DNA from: Neoarius graeffei
Lineage: Eukaryota; Chordata; Actinopteri; Siluriformes; Ariidae
NCBI RefSeq assembly: GCF_027579695.1
Contig: NC_083572.1
Coordinates: 12,789,915-12,853,914, forward strand
Direction of reading: 5' to 3'
DNA: 64,000 nucleotides
The position numbers and the translations under genes were made by a program. Every line of letters starts with the position of its first letter. Position 1 is the stretch's first letter. A model generated the notes under the pieces. That model ran no database searches. It had not been told where the DNA came from and saw nothing but the letters and a program-made list of their open reading frames with translations. Below, one piece after another: positions 55,059-64,000 of the stretch.

Positions 55059-56104
55059 GGCAGCATGGTGGTGTAGTGGTTAGCGCTGTCGCCTCACAGC
55101 AAGAAGGTCCTGGGTTCGAGCCCCGTGGCCGGCGAGGGCCTTTCTGTGCAGAGTTTGCATGTTCTCCCCGTGTCCGCGTGGGTTTCCTCCGGGTGCTCCG
55201 GTTTCCCCCACAGTCCAAAGACATGCAGGTTAGGTTAACTGGTGACTCTAATGGCCCTTTTCCACTACCCTTTTTCAGCTCACTTCAGCCCGACACGGCT
55301 CGCGTTTCGACTACCTCAGAGCAGCACGACTCGGCTCGCTTCAGCCCTACTCGGCACCCAAAACTCGCACGGTTTTGGAGTAGGGCTGAAGCGAGCCAAA
55401 CCGAGCCAAGTGGGGCTAGGTTTGTCCATGAGGAGACACTCCCCTGTGCACTGATTGGTGAGGAGGAGTGTCCTCACATGCCCACACACGCCCCGCGAGC
55501 ACGCTGGGATCTGTAAACACCGTAAACCCGGAAGAAGAAGAATTACGAGAATTTCTGAAGCCTTATGCGCCTCGCCTCATCTATACGCTCTTGCCAGTAT
55601 CTGTTGGCGTTGTCGGTGACAACAAGCCACAGCACCAAGACCAGCAACACTAACGACTCCATGTCCTCCATGTTTATTGTTTACTATCCGGGTCGTGAGA
55701 CTACCGCTTAAAAGGTCACTGATGTCACTGTTTGCGCCGCCTAACGACATCACGTGACGTCCACCCACTTTCGCTAACTCCACCCAATGTGTCCACCCAC
55801 TTCCAGCCAGCACGGTTCAGCGCGGTTGTAGTCGAAATGCAACCCCAACAGCCCCACTCAGCCCAACTCAGCACGGCACGGCTCAGCCCAACTCAGCCGC
55901 GTTGGTAGTGGAAAAGCGGCATAAATTGACCGTAGGTGTGAATGTGAGTGTGAATGGTTGTCTGTGTCTATGTGTCGGCCCTGTGATGACCTGGCGACTT
56001 GTCCAGGGTGTACCCCGCCTTTCGCCCGTAGTCAGCTGGGATAGGCTCCAGCTCGCCTGCGACCCTGTAGAACAGGATAAAGCGGCGAGAGATAATGAGA
56101 TGAG
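55059..56104 (+). mobile_element. SINE S1 split by a Harbinger-like MITE, 10-bp TSD
   Basis: AATTATGTGC duplicated at 55049-55058 and 56105-56114. Full-length plus-strand S1, interrupted at 'gactctaa/attgacc' by the 670-bp MITE. This repeats the arrangement at 12073-13085 at a different SINE position and orientation. Confidence 0.95.
55252..55921. mobile_element. 670-bp PIF/Harbinger-like MITE, copy 2, TAA TSD
   Basis: Ends TGGCCCTTTTCCACTACC and (inverted) TGCCGCTTTTCCACTACC. TAA flanks both sides. Same interior as 12210-12857, including 'ttacgagaatttctgaagcc' and 'gtctcacgacccggatagta' (inverted), with high similarity throughout, so both moved fairly recently. Confidence 0.9.
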
Positions 56105-56114
56105 AATTATGTGC

Positions 56115-56685
56115 ATCCCATTTGGACAAAGAAATCGAATTTATCCTTTAGACATTTAATGTTTGGTTTCAAAGATGTTCGTTCGTTATCACACCAAACA
56201 ATAGTGACCACTGTGTGTTATATTAGTAGTCGATGAAAAGTATCTCGCGTTCTCCGTCTCTGATGTATTTTGTGATGTCCTTTAATAAGAAGGCCCGTCC
56301 ACCTTCACTTTTTTCTGAAATGACCCAATCACGTTTTAGCAGCGTGATTTCATAAAATCGTACAAATACAGGGCTTCATCTTCACATGTTGTAAGTTCTG
56401 AGCTGCTTTTCTGCTCACCGCGGTTGTTTTGAGTTACCGTAGCCTTCCTGGCTTCGCAAACCAGTCTGGATGTTTTCCTCTGATCTGTCTCTGAATTGAT
56501 GTTTTTTGTTTTCCGCACCATCCTATGTAAACTCCCTGAGACGTTTGTGTGTAAAAAATCACAGCTCAAGTGTTCTTAAAATACTCAGACAGTGACCATC
56601 TGGTACCAACAGGTCACTGAGGCTGACCTGTCTCGCTGCTGTCACATGATTGGTTGATTGATTCACGAAAATGACGAGTACGTTG
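56115..56685. other. rbfox2 intron 2: no gene recognised
   Basis: 'ttttctgctcaccgcggttg' at 56407 resembles 34020 and 32880 ('ttctcctcgccgtggttgt'); these three stretches are pieces of a shared old repeat (probably Tc1/mariner-like). No exon seen. Confidence 0.4.
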
Positions 56686-56689
56686 CATT

Positions 56690-56850
56690 ACAGGCGTTTA
56701 GCAGACGCTCTTATCCAGTGCGATGTACAACGTACCCAGAGCAGCCTGGGGAGCGGTTAGGGGTTAGGTGCCTTGCTCAAGGGTGCTTCAGCTATTCCTG
56801 CTGGTCCAGGGCATCGAACCAGTGACCTTTTGGTCCCAAAGCTGCTTATA
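56690..56850 (-). mobile_element. tRNA-derived SINE S2, copy 3
   Basis: Minus strand: 'AAGCAGCTTTGGGACCAAAA', B box region 'GGTTCGATGCC', 'GCACCCTTGAGCAAGG' and 'AAGAGCGTCTGCTAAACGCC'. The A-box end is cut off. Confidence 0.8.
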
Positions 56851-57170
56851 CACGAATGAACAGGGGTACTAGGGTTCCTATTAAAGTGGCCAGTGAGGGC
56901 ATGTATCGTATATATGAGAGATTTCTTGCCGTTTTTGCTTTTCTAACAATTTTGTACCATTTGAGAGTTACTTTTACGCTACGTTCACACTGCAAGGCTT
57001 ACTGCTCAATTCCGATTTTTTTGTGAAATCCGATTTTTTTGTGAGGTCGTTCACATTAACAAATATATGCGACTTGTATGTGATCCTCAGTATGAACGAA
57101 AAGCGACCTAAAAGTGTTCCGCATGCGCATTGCAGGATACGACGTCACACGCAGTGAGCATGGCCAGTGT

Positions 57171-57331
57171 TTACGGAAGTAAAACCGCCCGGTTGCGGTA
57201 TGACTCATCCAATCTAGCTTGAATAGCTGCATCCCCCCAAATGGAAATCAGCTCCCTAACCTCTGCGTCCTTCCATTGAGAAGATTCAGAACCTTCACAG
57301 CCCGAAGCGTCCCTCGCATTGATGTCATGCA
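57171..57331 (-). pseudogene. Myb/SANT-like fragment of Harbinger accessory protein
   Basis: 'EGSESSQWKDAEVRELISIW' and 'GDAAIQARLDESYRNRAV' are the first two helices of the same domain type as at 53353, then a stop. Its upstream start is cut off by the nested element (57332-57724). Dead. Confidence 0.65.
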
Positions 57332-57724
57332 CAGGGGCGCAGATACGTTTTTTGAACTGGGAGGGACAAAAAACTGGGGGGGGACAAAGCTGCCAGCAAA
57401 CCAACCCCAACCCCGATATGCCTGTCAAACTTGTTGTTAGTAACCATAGCAACCAAGCTCGAGCTCGCAACCTGTGCAGTCTGCGCAGCTCAACCAACCG
57501 AATATCAGTCTTTGTTTTGTTTTATGTGAGTTGTTGCAACTATGTATACACTGCCGTGCACCTCAATAAACCGAATGGTAATTAGTCTTTTGATTTTTCC
57601 GTGAGGTTTGCCTTATGCAAAGAAAGACAGCATAGACGTTTTTTCCTCCCTATAAGTGGGGGGGACCGAACGAGGTGAATTTAAATCTGGGTGGGACGAG
57701 TCCCACCCTCTATCTGCGCCCGTG
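57332..57724. mobile_element. 393-bp hAT-like MITE nested in Harbinger element
   Basis: Ends CAGGGGCGCAGATACG and (inverted) CACGGGCGCAGATAGAG. Possible diverged 8-bp duplication GTCATGCA/ATTATGCG (five of eight match). It splits the Myb gene. Confidence 0.65.
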
Positions 57725-58033
57725 ATTATGCGCCATGTTGTTGTAACTTTTTTGAGAGACCCGCCGCCTACTTCAGCGCAGAATAGTGACGTTTGTGGCT
57801 TGTTGATGACGTGTAAGTCGGATGAATGCGACCTGGCGGTTCAGACTGAAGTCGCATATGAAATGAGCAGATAGGAATCGGAATTAGGACCACATATCCA
57901 AACGGCCTGGGTCGGATTTGAAAAAATCGGATCTGTGTCGTTCATATTGTCAATAAAAGATCGGATACAGGTCACATATGGGCGAAAAGATCGGATTTGA
58001 GTCACTTCAGCCTGCAGTGTGAATGTAGCCTTA

Positions 58034-59200
58034 TACTTTCACTGATGTCCAGATTACTTACTCAAAATATTTCTTGACGTGCAATTGTTTTGGATTGTAT
58101 AGCCAGTTTGTAATTTTAAGGTTTACGGAATATATATATTTTTTAAGTTCTTGAAATAAAAGTACTTTTTTTTTTAAATATGAGAACCTCTTGGAATACA
58201 AACTTTTGCACTCATTGGTATGAAGAGGAAGCTTGTGATTTTCAGCTCCTCGGAATAAAACGCAGCCAGTATATTACTTGAGCAATAGATAATGTGTGTT
58301 CGTCCATCTGGAAATTTTATCTGGCGCCGCCTTTGACGAGGAACCCGACGGTTCTAAGGTTCTGCAGAGCAATGTCAGGAATTTACAAGCTGAAGACTCC
58401 AAGGAGGGCGAAAAGATATTAGTCGGATATTTTCTGTATATTTATTCCAAAAAAACGAGGCGCGTAAATCTGCTCATGTAATGCGTTTTATAAAATATAT
58501 GATATTTTTCAAGTTTCAAATGTTTTGTTTAAAATCTAGATCTTATTTTTTCGCCCCTTGTAATCCATATCTTGTTTACGCTGATGGTGTGTGTTTGTTT
58601 GTTTTGGCCTTGTGTGACACAGGCCACTTCTCGCATTTACTCGGGTTTTCAGTCGTATTGGGCGCATTATCAGATTGTTTTAGTTGCTGTAGTTAATCCT
58701 CATATCATCCCGGGTTTATCCTGCTTTTTCTCCCTCTGTAATCCCTCCATCCCTGTTTTTATCCATTTATCGCCGTCTGTTTAACTCCGAGGCCGGGTCT
58801 TTCCGCCTGGTTCAGCCGGCTGCTCTCTGGTATTAGAACAGAGGAACATGGATCCGACTAAAAGCACCACTCCGACGACTCCAGCTGCGATATTTGTTTA
58901 TTTATTTCAATCTCTGATCTGAAATTCATCCAGGCGTCAGAATATGCTTCTAGTGTGCCGTGGCTTTGTACCGTTCGTTAATGGAATCGCACGGTCCTGA
59001 CTGCCATCAGACTAGCTGTCCATTAGCCAGCAAGAGAGGAACGGAGATGTTGTAAACATAGACGCAGCAGGATTATTATACAACGCTATCCTAGAGCTCC
59101 GAGGATGAGCGAAGCACCCTTTCTCTCCGCTCCCAGAGGTGCAAACAGCCCCAATTTACTCACCTACATGAAGAGAGGAGGAACAGTGGGGGGGGGTTTG
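58034..59200. other. rbfox2 intron 2: repeat-poor, no exon identified
   Basis: Little repeat content. It lies directly upstream of the alternative first exon and may hold promoter or enhancer sequence. No motif strong enough to name. Confidence 0.45.
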
Positions 59201-59541
59201 CAGGTGTGACACAGGGTGGAGGGAGGGAGGGAGAGAGTGAGCGAATGAACGAGCAAATGGTATCTGGGCAAGGGGAGGAGAGAAGGAAGACACGAGCAGG
59301 AAGAGCAAGAGAGAGAGAGAGAGCGAGAGAGAGGGAGAGATGAGCAGGCAAGGACAGCGCACCGCAAACGACAGAGCGCAAGAGAGCGTGACCGAGAGCG
59401 ATCTGGAGCTGGGGAGGGGGCGCTACGCGGAAACAGTGAGAGGAGGGGACGGAGCGAGGGAGATTTTGAATGTGCGGAACACGGGCGCAGTAGCACTGCG
59501 AGGGAGCGGCTAAGAAGTGACAGGGTCCTGGTCCGAATACG
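59200..59541 (+). promoter_or_regulatory. rbfox2: probable alternative rbfox2 promoter / 5' UTR
   Basis: GA-rich then CpG-rich sequence ('agcgagagagagggagaga' to 'gggaggggacggagcgagg'-like and 'gggcgcagtagcactgcgag'), resembling in composition the region before exon 1 at 13.6-14.4 kb. It leads straight into an ATG with a good context and a splice donor 33 bases later. Confidence 0.5.
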
Positions 59542-59574
59542 ATGATGGGACTGTATTACCCTTCCGTGTTGCCA
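59542..59574 (+). CDS. rbfox2: candidate alternative first coding exon of rbfox2 (11 codons)
   Basis: ATG at 59542 with A at -3 gives MMGLYYPSVLP, then GTAAGT, a perfect donor. The exon ends in phase 0, the phase needed to join the next RBFOX exon (G-N-Q-E...), just as exon 2 does. RBFOX genes are known to use several short alternative first exons spliced at this point. No full cDNA memory supports these exact residues, so this is a structural inference. Confidence 0.5.
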
Positions 59575-59577
59575 GTA

Positions 59578-60036
59578 AGTAGACCATGCACTAGTTTTGT
59601 GGTAAATTTGACAGCTCGCATGTTTCGCTGCATGCTCATGCGCTTGGAGCGTTTCACTCCCGTTTCTGGTTCGTGCTTTCGGATTCGGAATAGAAGAGCA
59701 AAAATATCCACACGTGCACTTTCAAGAGCTCGCGACGTTCCAGCTCGACTGAGGCGGAACAACGGTTGGCATCGTATCTGCGCGCGTATGCGAGCGCATG
59801 CATTCGGGCCACGTTGACAGACAGGCCTAGGCTCCTGCAAATGGCTCACGGTGAAGGAGGGAGGAAAAGAGGGGTAAAAAGGGGGAAGGGTTTGAGAGGA
59901 TAGAGAGAGAGAGAAAGTGCTTTGTTGTCCTTCCCTCCAGCTGTCCCCCATAACTCACCCCTGGCTTTTGAGCGAAGGAGGCAGGTGCTGGGAAACAGTT
60001 GTTTCGCTAACACTATGACTCCTGTCTGTCTATCTG

Positions 60037-60087
<51 letters not shown>

Positions 60088-60718
60088 TACACACCCACAC
60101 TCCACTATAGTTTTGATCTTCCGTCTTGTTGGGTTGCCCTTTGCCCCGTTTACAGTGTAGCTGCACATGCACACTGTATTGCTGTCTCGTACCTTGGAAT
60201 CCTGTTCCCTTTACAGTTTTGACCTCTTTTTGCCTCCCTCCCTCCCTCTCTCTCTCCTTCCCTCCTTCTCTCCCCCTCAGGCTCAAGCAGCTGTTATCAC
60301 TCTGTTTTCCTTTAAAAGCCAAGGCTAGGGGGGAGGGCAAGGCCAGAACGCACTGGAATTGATTTTTTTTTTTCCCAAATTGACCACTACGTTCTCTCCA
60401 AAAGGCAAAACTTATAGGCAGACTTCATGTCAGTTAAATATAGATTCCTGGATGAGAACGGAGAACTGTTTTTATCCCATCTGGTTGGAAAAAGATGGAG
60501 GGATAAGACTTTCCCCTTATCGAGTTATAGCGCCTTAATGCAGCGCAGAGAGGAAGCTTCGGAGCGCCAGCGGTGCAAAGGAAAGATTATACGGCTTCAC
60601 ATGCGCCAGGGCAGAAAGTGTTATGAGAGAAGCGGAGGGTTGTTGAAATATTTGCAGAGCCCCACCCGAGCATGTGCCCTAAGGGGAGGGAGAGACGCCT
60701 ACCTGCCTTTTATGGCTT

Positions 60719-60751
<33 letters not shown>

Positions 60752-61710
60752 GCATATGAACTCTCTCCCTGGAAAGTGAGAACCACACAAGGCTTTAAAG
60801 GACAAGTCTGCTTTACATACAAGCTCAACAGAGAGCCACACTTTTTTTTTTTTTAAATGTGTACGCGATATCTCTTCATAATATACCAACATAGCCACAT
60901 ATTAGCCACAAGCACAGGTCGTGTACGGGTCGTCTGATGCGTTCAGAACGGGGTTATATCCAGATCGAGAGTATCCAAATAAAACTGCACGGAGATTGAA
61001 GTCTGATCAACCAGAGTTGTTCAGGAAACCCAGTTTAGGCACATGATGCACATTTAAATGTCTCGAACCAAATTTGACAAAACCCTTCCGACGAAGGAAG
61101 GCGTGCACTCCACCGACGAGGCTAAGAAGTGTTAGCTGGCGTAATGTAATAGAGCTAACGTATGGCGAGCTACTAAGCACAAAGTGGATAAGGGCAATGG
61201 CTGCAGGTTGTTTTTTTTTGGTGCAGCGCGAAAAGTCAGCGCATTGTTAGCGAATGTTTCAGCTATGAGCCATGGTGGGCTGCCCTTGCATCGCAAATCA
61301 CGAGTTGGCATTTAATTGCATTGTCGTCAATATATTTAATTGTAAAGTGGCACTACTTCTTAACAGAAGCGCTCAAACGACAGCTTTTTGCACCACACTT
61401 TCCGAAACGTTTGCTTTCCACATAAATCCGCATTCCTACTTCTTAAAAAAAAAAATTATACGTCATCTGCGCATGCTAATTAGCAAAAATCATTTTACCT
61501 TCACCAGATCATACCTCAGTGTCGGAGCAGCAGGATTCGGAAGAGAGTAGCTCATTGTTTTTAAATATACATGCTGAATTCAAATGTTTGTCGAATGTAG
61601 TTTATTTACATTCTCTGCTTGTTGAATCTACTCGTCCGCCGTTTAACTAAACCGTGAAGTCTGCTCCTGGACGAGTAAACTGTCCGTCCTCAAAACACTA
61701 CGATAAATCA
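59578..61710. other. rbfox2 intron after alternative exon: no further exon identified
   Basis: (TC)n at 60042-60083, pyrimidine-rich 60228-60280, (CA)n at 60721-60749. An open frame at 60427-60759 ('MSVKYRFLDENGELFLSHLV') has no recognised domain and ends in the CA repeat, so I do not call it a gene. 58-61.7 kb is the least repeat-loaded part of the right half. Confidence 0.5.
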
Positions 61711-61713
61711 TGA

Positions 61714-62190
61714 TTACGTCTGCCAACTTTGTTGGAGGGTGTTTTATGTTTTCGCCTCTGTTTTGTGTGTTTCTGTTCCCAACGTAACTCAAAGTAGTGA
61801 ACGGATTTGGATGAAATCTGGTGGAAAGGTGAGCCATGGGCCGAGGAGCAATTGTTTATCTGGACTCGCATCAAAATCTAATCGATTGTTCCTTGGCCCA
61901 TGGCCCACCTTTCCACCAAATTTTATCCAAATCCATTCAAGTTACGTTGGGAACAAATACGCAAACATTCAAGAGCCACACACTTATCTGGACTTGTGTC
62001 AAAGTCTAAGTGTGTGGATCCAGATTTTTTTTTTTTGTCTGTTCTCAACGTAACTCAAAGTAGTGAACAGGTTTTGATGAAATTTGGTGTACAGCTTTAG
62101 TATTATCCCAGGTTCAAGTGATTTTTGATGTTATGTACGGTAGCTTGCCGGAGGTATACACTCTATCGAATGCCCTTCTAGTTTTTGATG
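61714..62190 (+). repeat. array-bearing repeat family D, ~3-unit copy with internal inversion
   Basis: 'cgtctgccaactttgttgg' start, units at 61784 and 62050 in plus orientation ('gtaactcaaagtagtgaac'), and one inverted between (61895-61960, 'ccaccaaattttatcc'). Ends 'gccggaggtatacactctatcg'. Confidence 0.78.
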
Positions 62191-62679
62191 CGGCAGCCAT
62201 TTTCATAAAGCGGCACCACTCAAAGTTCAAAACGATGCTGAACGAGCTGACTTGCATGCAAAGACGCACAGCGATCAGATTCCAGCCTGTCTGACCAGAG
62301 ACGTATTTGATAAGTGTGGTTCAAATCTTACCCGAACCCACTCCTGATACAAGACGAGTGAAATGATGGGGTCAGGTAGCTCACTTGGTGCCATCGCAAC
62401 CTGAGAACTGTTGGTGGAAATTTCAGGTTTTCCAAGTATTTTTGTAAATTATTACAATTATTTCCAAATTTAAATCCAAATCCAGATTTCAATGTTTAAG
62501 CTCCCGTGTTGTCCTTCATTCCAAACCTTTCTTTGCCAAGTGTCCTATCCTAATAAATGCAGGGTTTTTCGAGTATATTTTGCTACCCCCCCCCCCCCCC
62601 CCCCCCCGGTCAATTTCCATTTCCACCAATCAGTCCGCTCTCCTGATCACACGGTAGCTGCCAACCCAAAGCAGAAGGC
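62191..62679. other. no gene recognised; poly-C run 62586-62608
   Basis: A 23-base C homopolymer and unremarkable sequence. Confidence 0.5.
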
Positions 62680-62992
62680 TTAAAGTGCTGATGACACGTT
62701 TTTTGACATCTTTGGTGATGTTTTAGAACATAAAAAGTAATTCCCGATGATCCATATATTAATTCACGAAGGCGCCTATTTTACAAGTTATGATGATAAA
62801 CGCTGCTATTTGGGCAAATTTGACGGGGCTGCAGCGCCCAGGAGACGAAGGAGGAGGAGGGGCTATATGACGTCAGCGAAAGAACCTTCCTCCTCACTTA
62901 CCAGTTTGTTGTTGATGCGACAGGTGTTCAGTTTGTCATTATTAGTATTTTTATTAGACATTATTATACATTATTTTATATATATAGTTATT

Positions 62993-63259
62993 ATGCCTTC
63001 GCGTTGTGTTGCCGGCTTTTGCTCCAAAACCCACAAGGATGGGGTAAGTTTATTCAAGTTTCCCAGAGATCCCGAGCTGCATGCGAAGTGGGTGAAGCAA
63101 GTCAGGCGCACTCGTGACAAGTGGGAGCCCTCACCAACATCCGTCCTGTGCTCTGAACACTTCGATTTGGATTGTTTTGACACCCTTCCCAGCTTAAAAC
63201 AATCTCTTGGGTGTTCAGTTCAGCACAAACGTGTGTTACTACCATCAGCAGTGCCTACA
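62993..63259 (+). pseudogene. THAP-domain exon, complete finger, split by a palindromic insertion
   Basis: MPSRCVAGFCSKTHKDGVSL, 'FKFPRDPELHAKWVKQVRRT', 'RDKWEPSPTSVLCSEHFDLD', 'CFDTLPSLKQSLGC': all C2CH zinc ligands and the conserved W, P, F are present. After 'LPSAVPT' (63259) a 210-bp palindrome is inserted. THAP genes of host origin also exist, so a host THAP gene is the alternative; the TTAA/AGTGC end nearby favours a transposon. Confidence 0.75.
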
Positions 63260-63469
63260 CAGTGTTGCCAGATTGGGAGGTTTCCCGCCCAGTTGGGCGG
63301 TTTCAAGTGCATTTTGGTGGGTTTTGAACATATTTTGGGCTGGAAAACTTCAGCAGTATCTGGCAACAGATACTGCTGACGTTTTCCAGCCCAAAATATG
63401 TTCAAAACCCACCAAAATGCACTTGAAACCGCCCAACTAGGCGGGAAACCTCCCAATCTGGCAACACTG
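63260..63469. mobile_element. 210-bp perfect-end palindromic MITE inside THAP exon
   Basis: CAGTGTTGCCAGATTGGGAG ... CTCCCAATCTGGCAACACTG. The arms of about 100 bp pair almost perfectly around 'gtatctggcaacagatac' (63356-63373). It interrupts the THAP frame. Confidence 0.9.
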
Positions 63470-64000
63470 CCAGTATTCCGGAGGGGGTCTACTAGTAGCT
63501 ATGCCGGATCCAAAGACAGTCCTCCTGTCAGAACGTGTTGTGAAACGACATAAGATAAAGGTACGTAGAGCTATAGATTCTACATGATAATCATAAATGT
63601 AATCATAAAGTCGGCGTGATATCAGTCATGTATTTGCTTGTGAAAGCTTGTGGCTTTCATGTAACTGCCACCTAGCAGCGAGAGGCAAAGGGTAAAGAGG
63701 GTAGACTATCATAGATTCTATTCGGAAGAGATCAACACAATTCTAGACTCCCAGAAGAGGAAGAGCTAGCACTAGAGAGTTCACCGGCGTTTTCATGCGC
63801 CATTTCCATTGAGTAGAACCAGAGTAGAACAGCCAGTGAACCGCAGCGTGTTCTTCCGCTGACGTCACAGCATGGCCGCGAGCCACGGACCCAGTTTTCT
63901 TGCACTGTGCAATTAAAAGTTGGATATTCGCGTAACAACAGCTTCTTTTCACGTAATTATAACAGAAATCTAACGTTTGCCATGTTGTATAGTTTATTTA
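63470..64000. other. end of window: no further gene recognised
   Basis: After the possible continuation of the THAP gene (to about 63562), no open frame of interest; contains 'gctgacgtcacagcatggccg' (CRE-like) at 63858. Confidence 0.4.

Larger units (their letters stand above)
56977..58030. mobile_element. 1054-bp PIF/Harbinger-like element with Myb remnant and nested hAT-like MITE, TTA TSD
   Basis: TTA flanks both sides (56974-56976, 58031-58033). Inverted ends CGCTACGTTCACACTGCA and (inverted) GGCTACATTCACACTGCA. Interior 'aaatccgatttttttgtg' / 'ggatttgaaaaaatcgga' also inverted. It carries a Myb/SANT fragment on the minus strand. Confidence 0.82.
62684..64000 (+). mobile_element. Kolobok-like element with THAP exon, right end beyond window
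   Basis: TTAA at 62680-62683 followed by AGTGCTGATGACACG, which shares the AGTGC start with the 25977 element. It contains a THAP exon (62993) and, at 63535-63562, a possible continuation 'LSERVVKRHKIK' before a donor-like AAG|GTACGT. The other end was not found before 64000, so length and class are provisional. Confidence 0.5.

Noticed and set aside
60427-60759. 110-codon frame starting MSVKYRFLDENGELFL
   Set aside because: No known domain, runs into a CA microsatellite, no splice context; could be conserved non-coding DNA instead.

Overview
The window looks like teleost fish nuclear DNA. It has intron/exon structure with GT-AG sites, many tRNA-derived SINEs with target-site duplications (TSDs), L2-like and RTE-like LINE remnants, several DNA-transposon superfamilies common in fish, and long CA/GA/AT microsatellites. 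Some repeats resemble those of otophysan fish (catfish, cyprinids), but I cannot fix the species from sequence alone.

Two host loci are supported. (1) An intact rhodopsin-like GPCR of 300 residues lies on the minus strand at 3624-4526, behind a good splice acceptor. (2) The 5' part of an RBFOX-family splicing-regulator gene, best matched to rbfox2, lies on the plus strand. Its first coding exon is 14547-14810 and is followed by a 31.8 kb intron. A 51-nt second exon sits at 46603-46653. A probable alternative first exon (11 codons, perfect GTAAGT donor, phase 0) sits at 59542-59574 behind a GC/GA-rich region. The rest of the gene, including the RNA-binding domain, lies beyond the right edge. 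From about 13.5 kb onward the window is therefore mainly 5' introns of rbfox2, filled with mobile elements.

Layout: 1-3.6 kb holds a ~160-bp tandem repeat broken by a LINE and a SINE, then quiet sequence. 3.6-4.6 kb is the GPCR. 5-13.5 kb holds SINEs, foldback elements and an AT-rich tandem array inside a repeat element. 13.5-14.8 kb is the rbfox2 promoter side and exon 1. 15-46 kb is intron 1, with nested DNA transposons at 19.9-22.6, 26-29, 34-41 and 42.5-43.1 kb, and pyrimidine-rich tracts at 29.5-31.1 kb. 46.6 kb is exon 2. 46.9-58 kb is a dense block of nested elements. 59.2-59.6 kb is the alternative first exon region. 61.7-64 kb is more repeats and a THAP-bearing element.

Nearly every non-host open reading frame is the retained 5' exon of a transposon gene (THAP, Myb/SANT, MADF-like, BED, RecQ-type helicase) sitting next to a terminal inverted repeat in an internally deleted element. 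The most unusual are two elements carrying a RecQ-like helicase N-terminus. Both have TAG...CTA ends and perfect 9-bp TSDs, and one has its exact empty site elsewhere in the window. Eight copies of one SINE family, seven with clear TSDs, plus several empty sites allow the order of insertions to be read directly.
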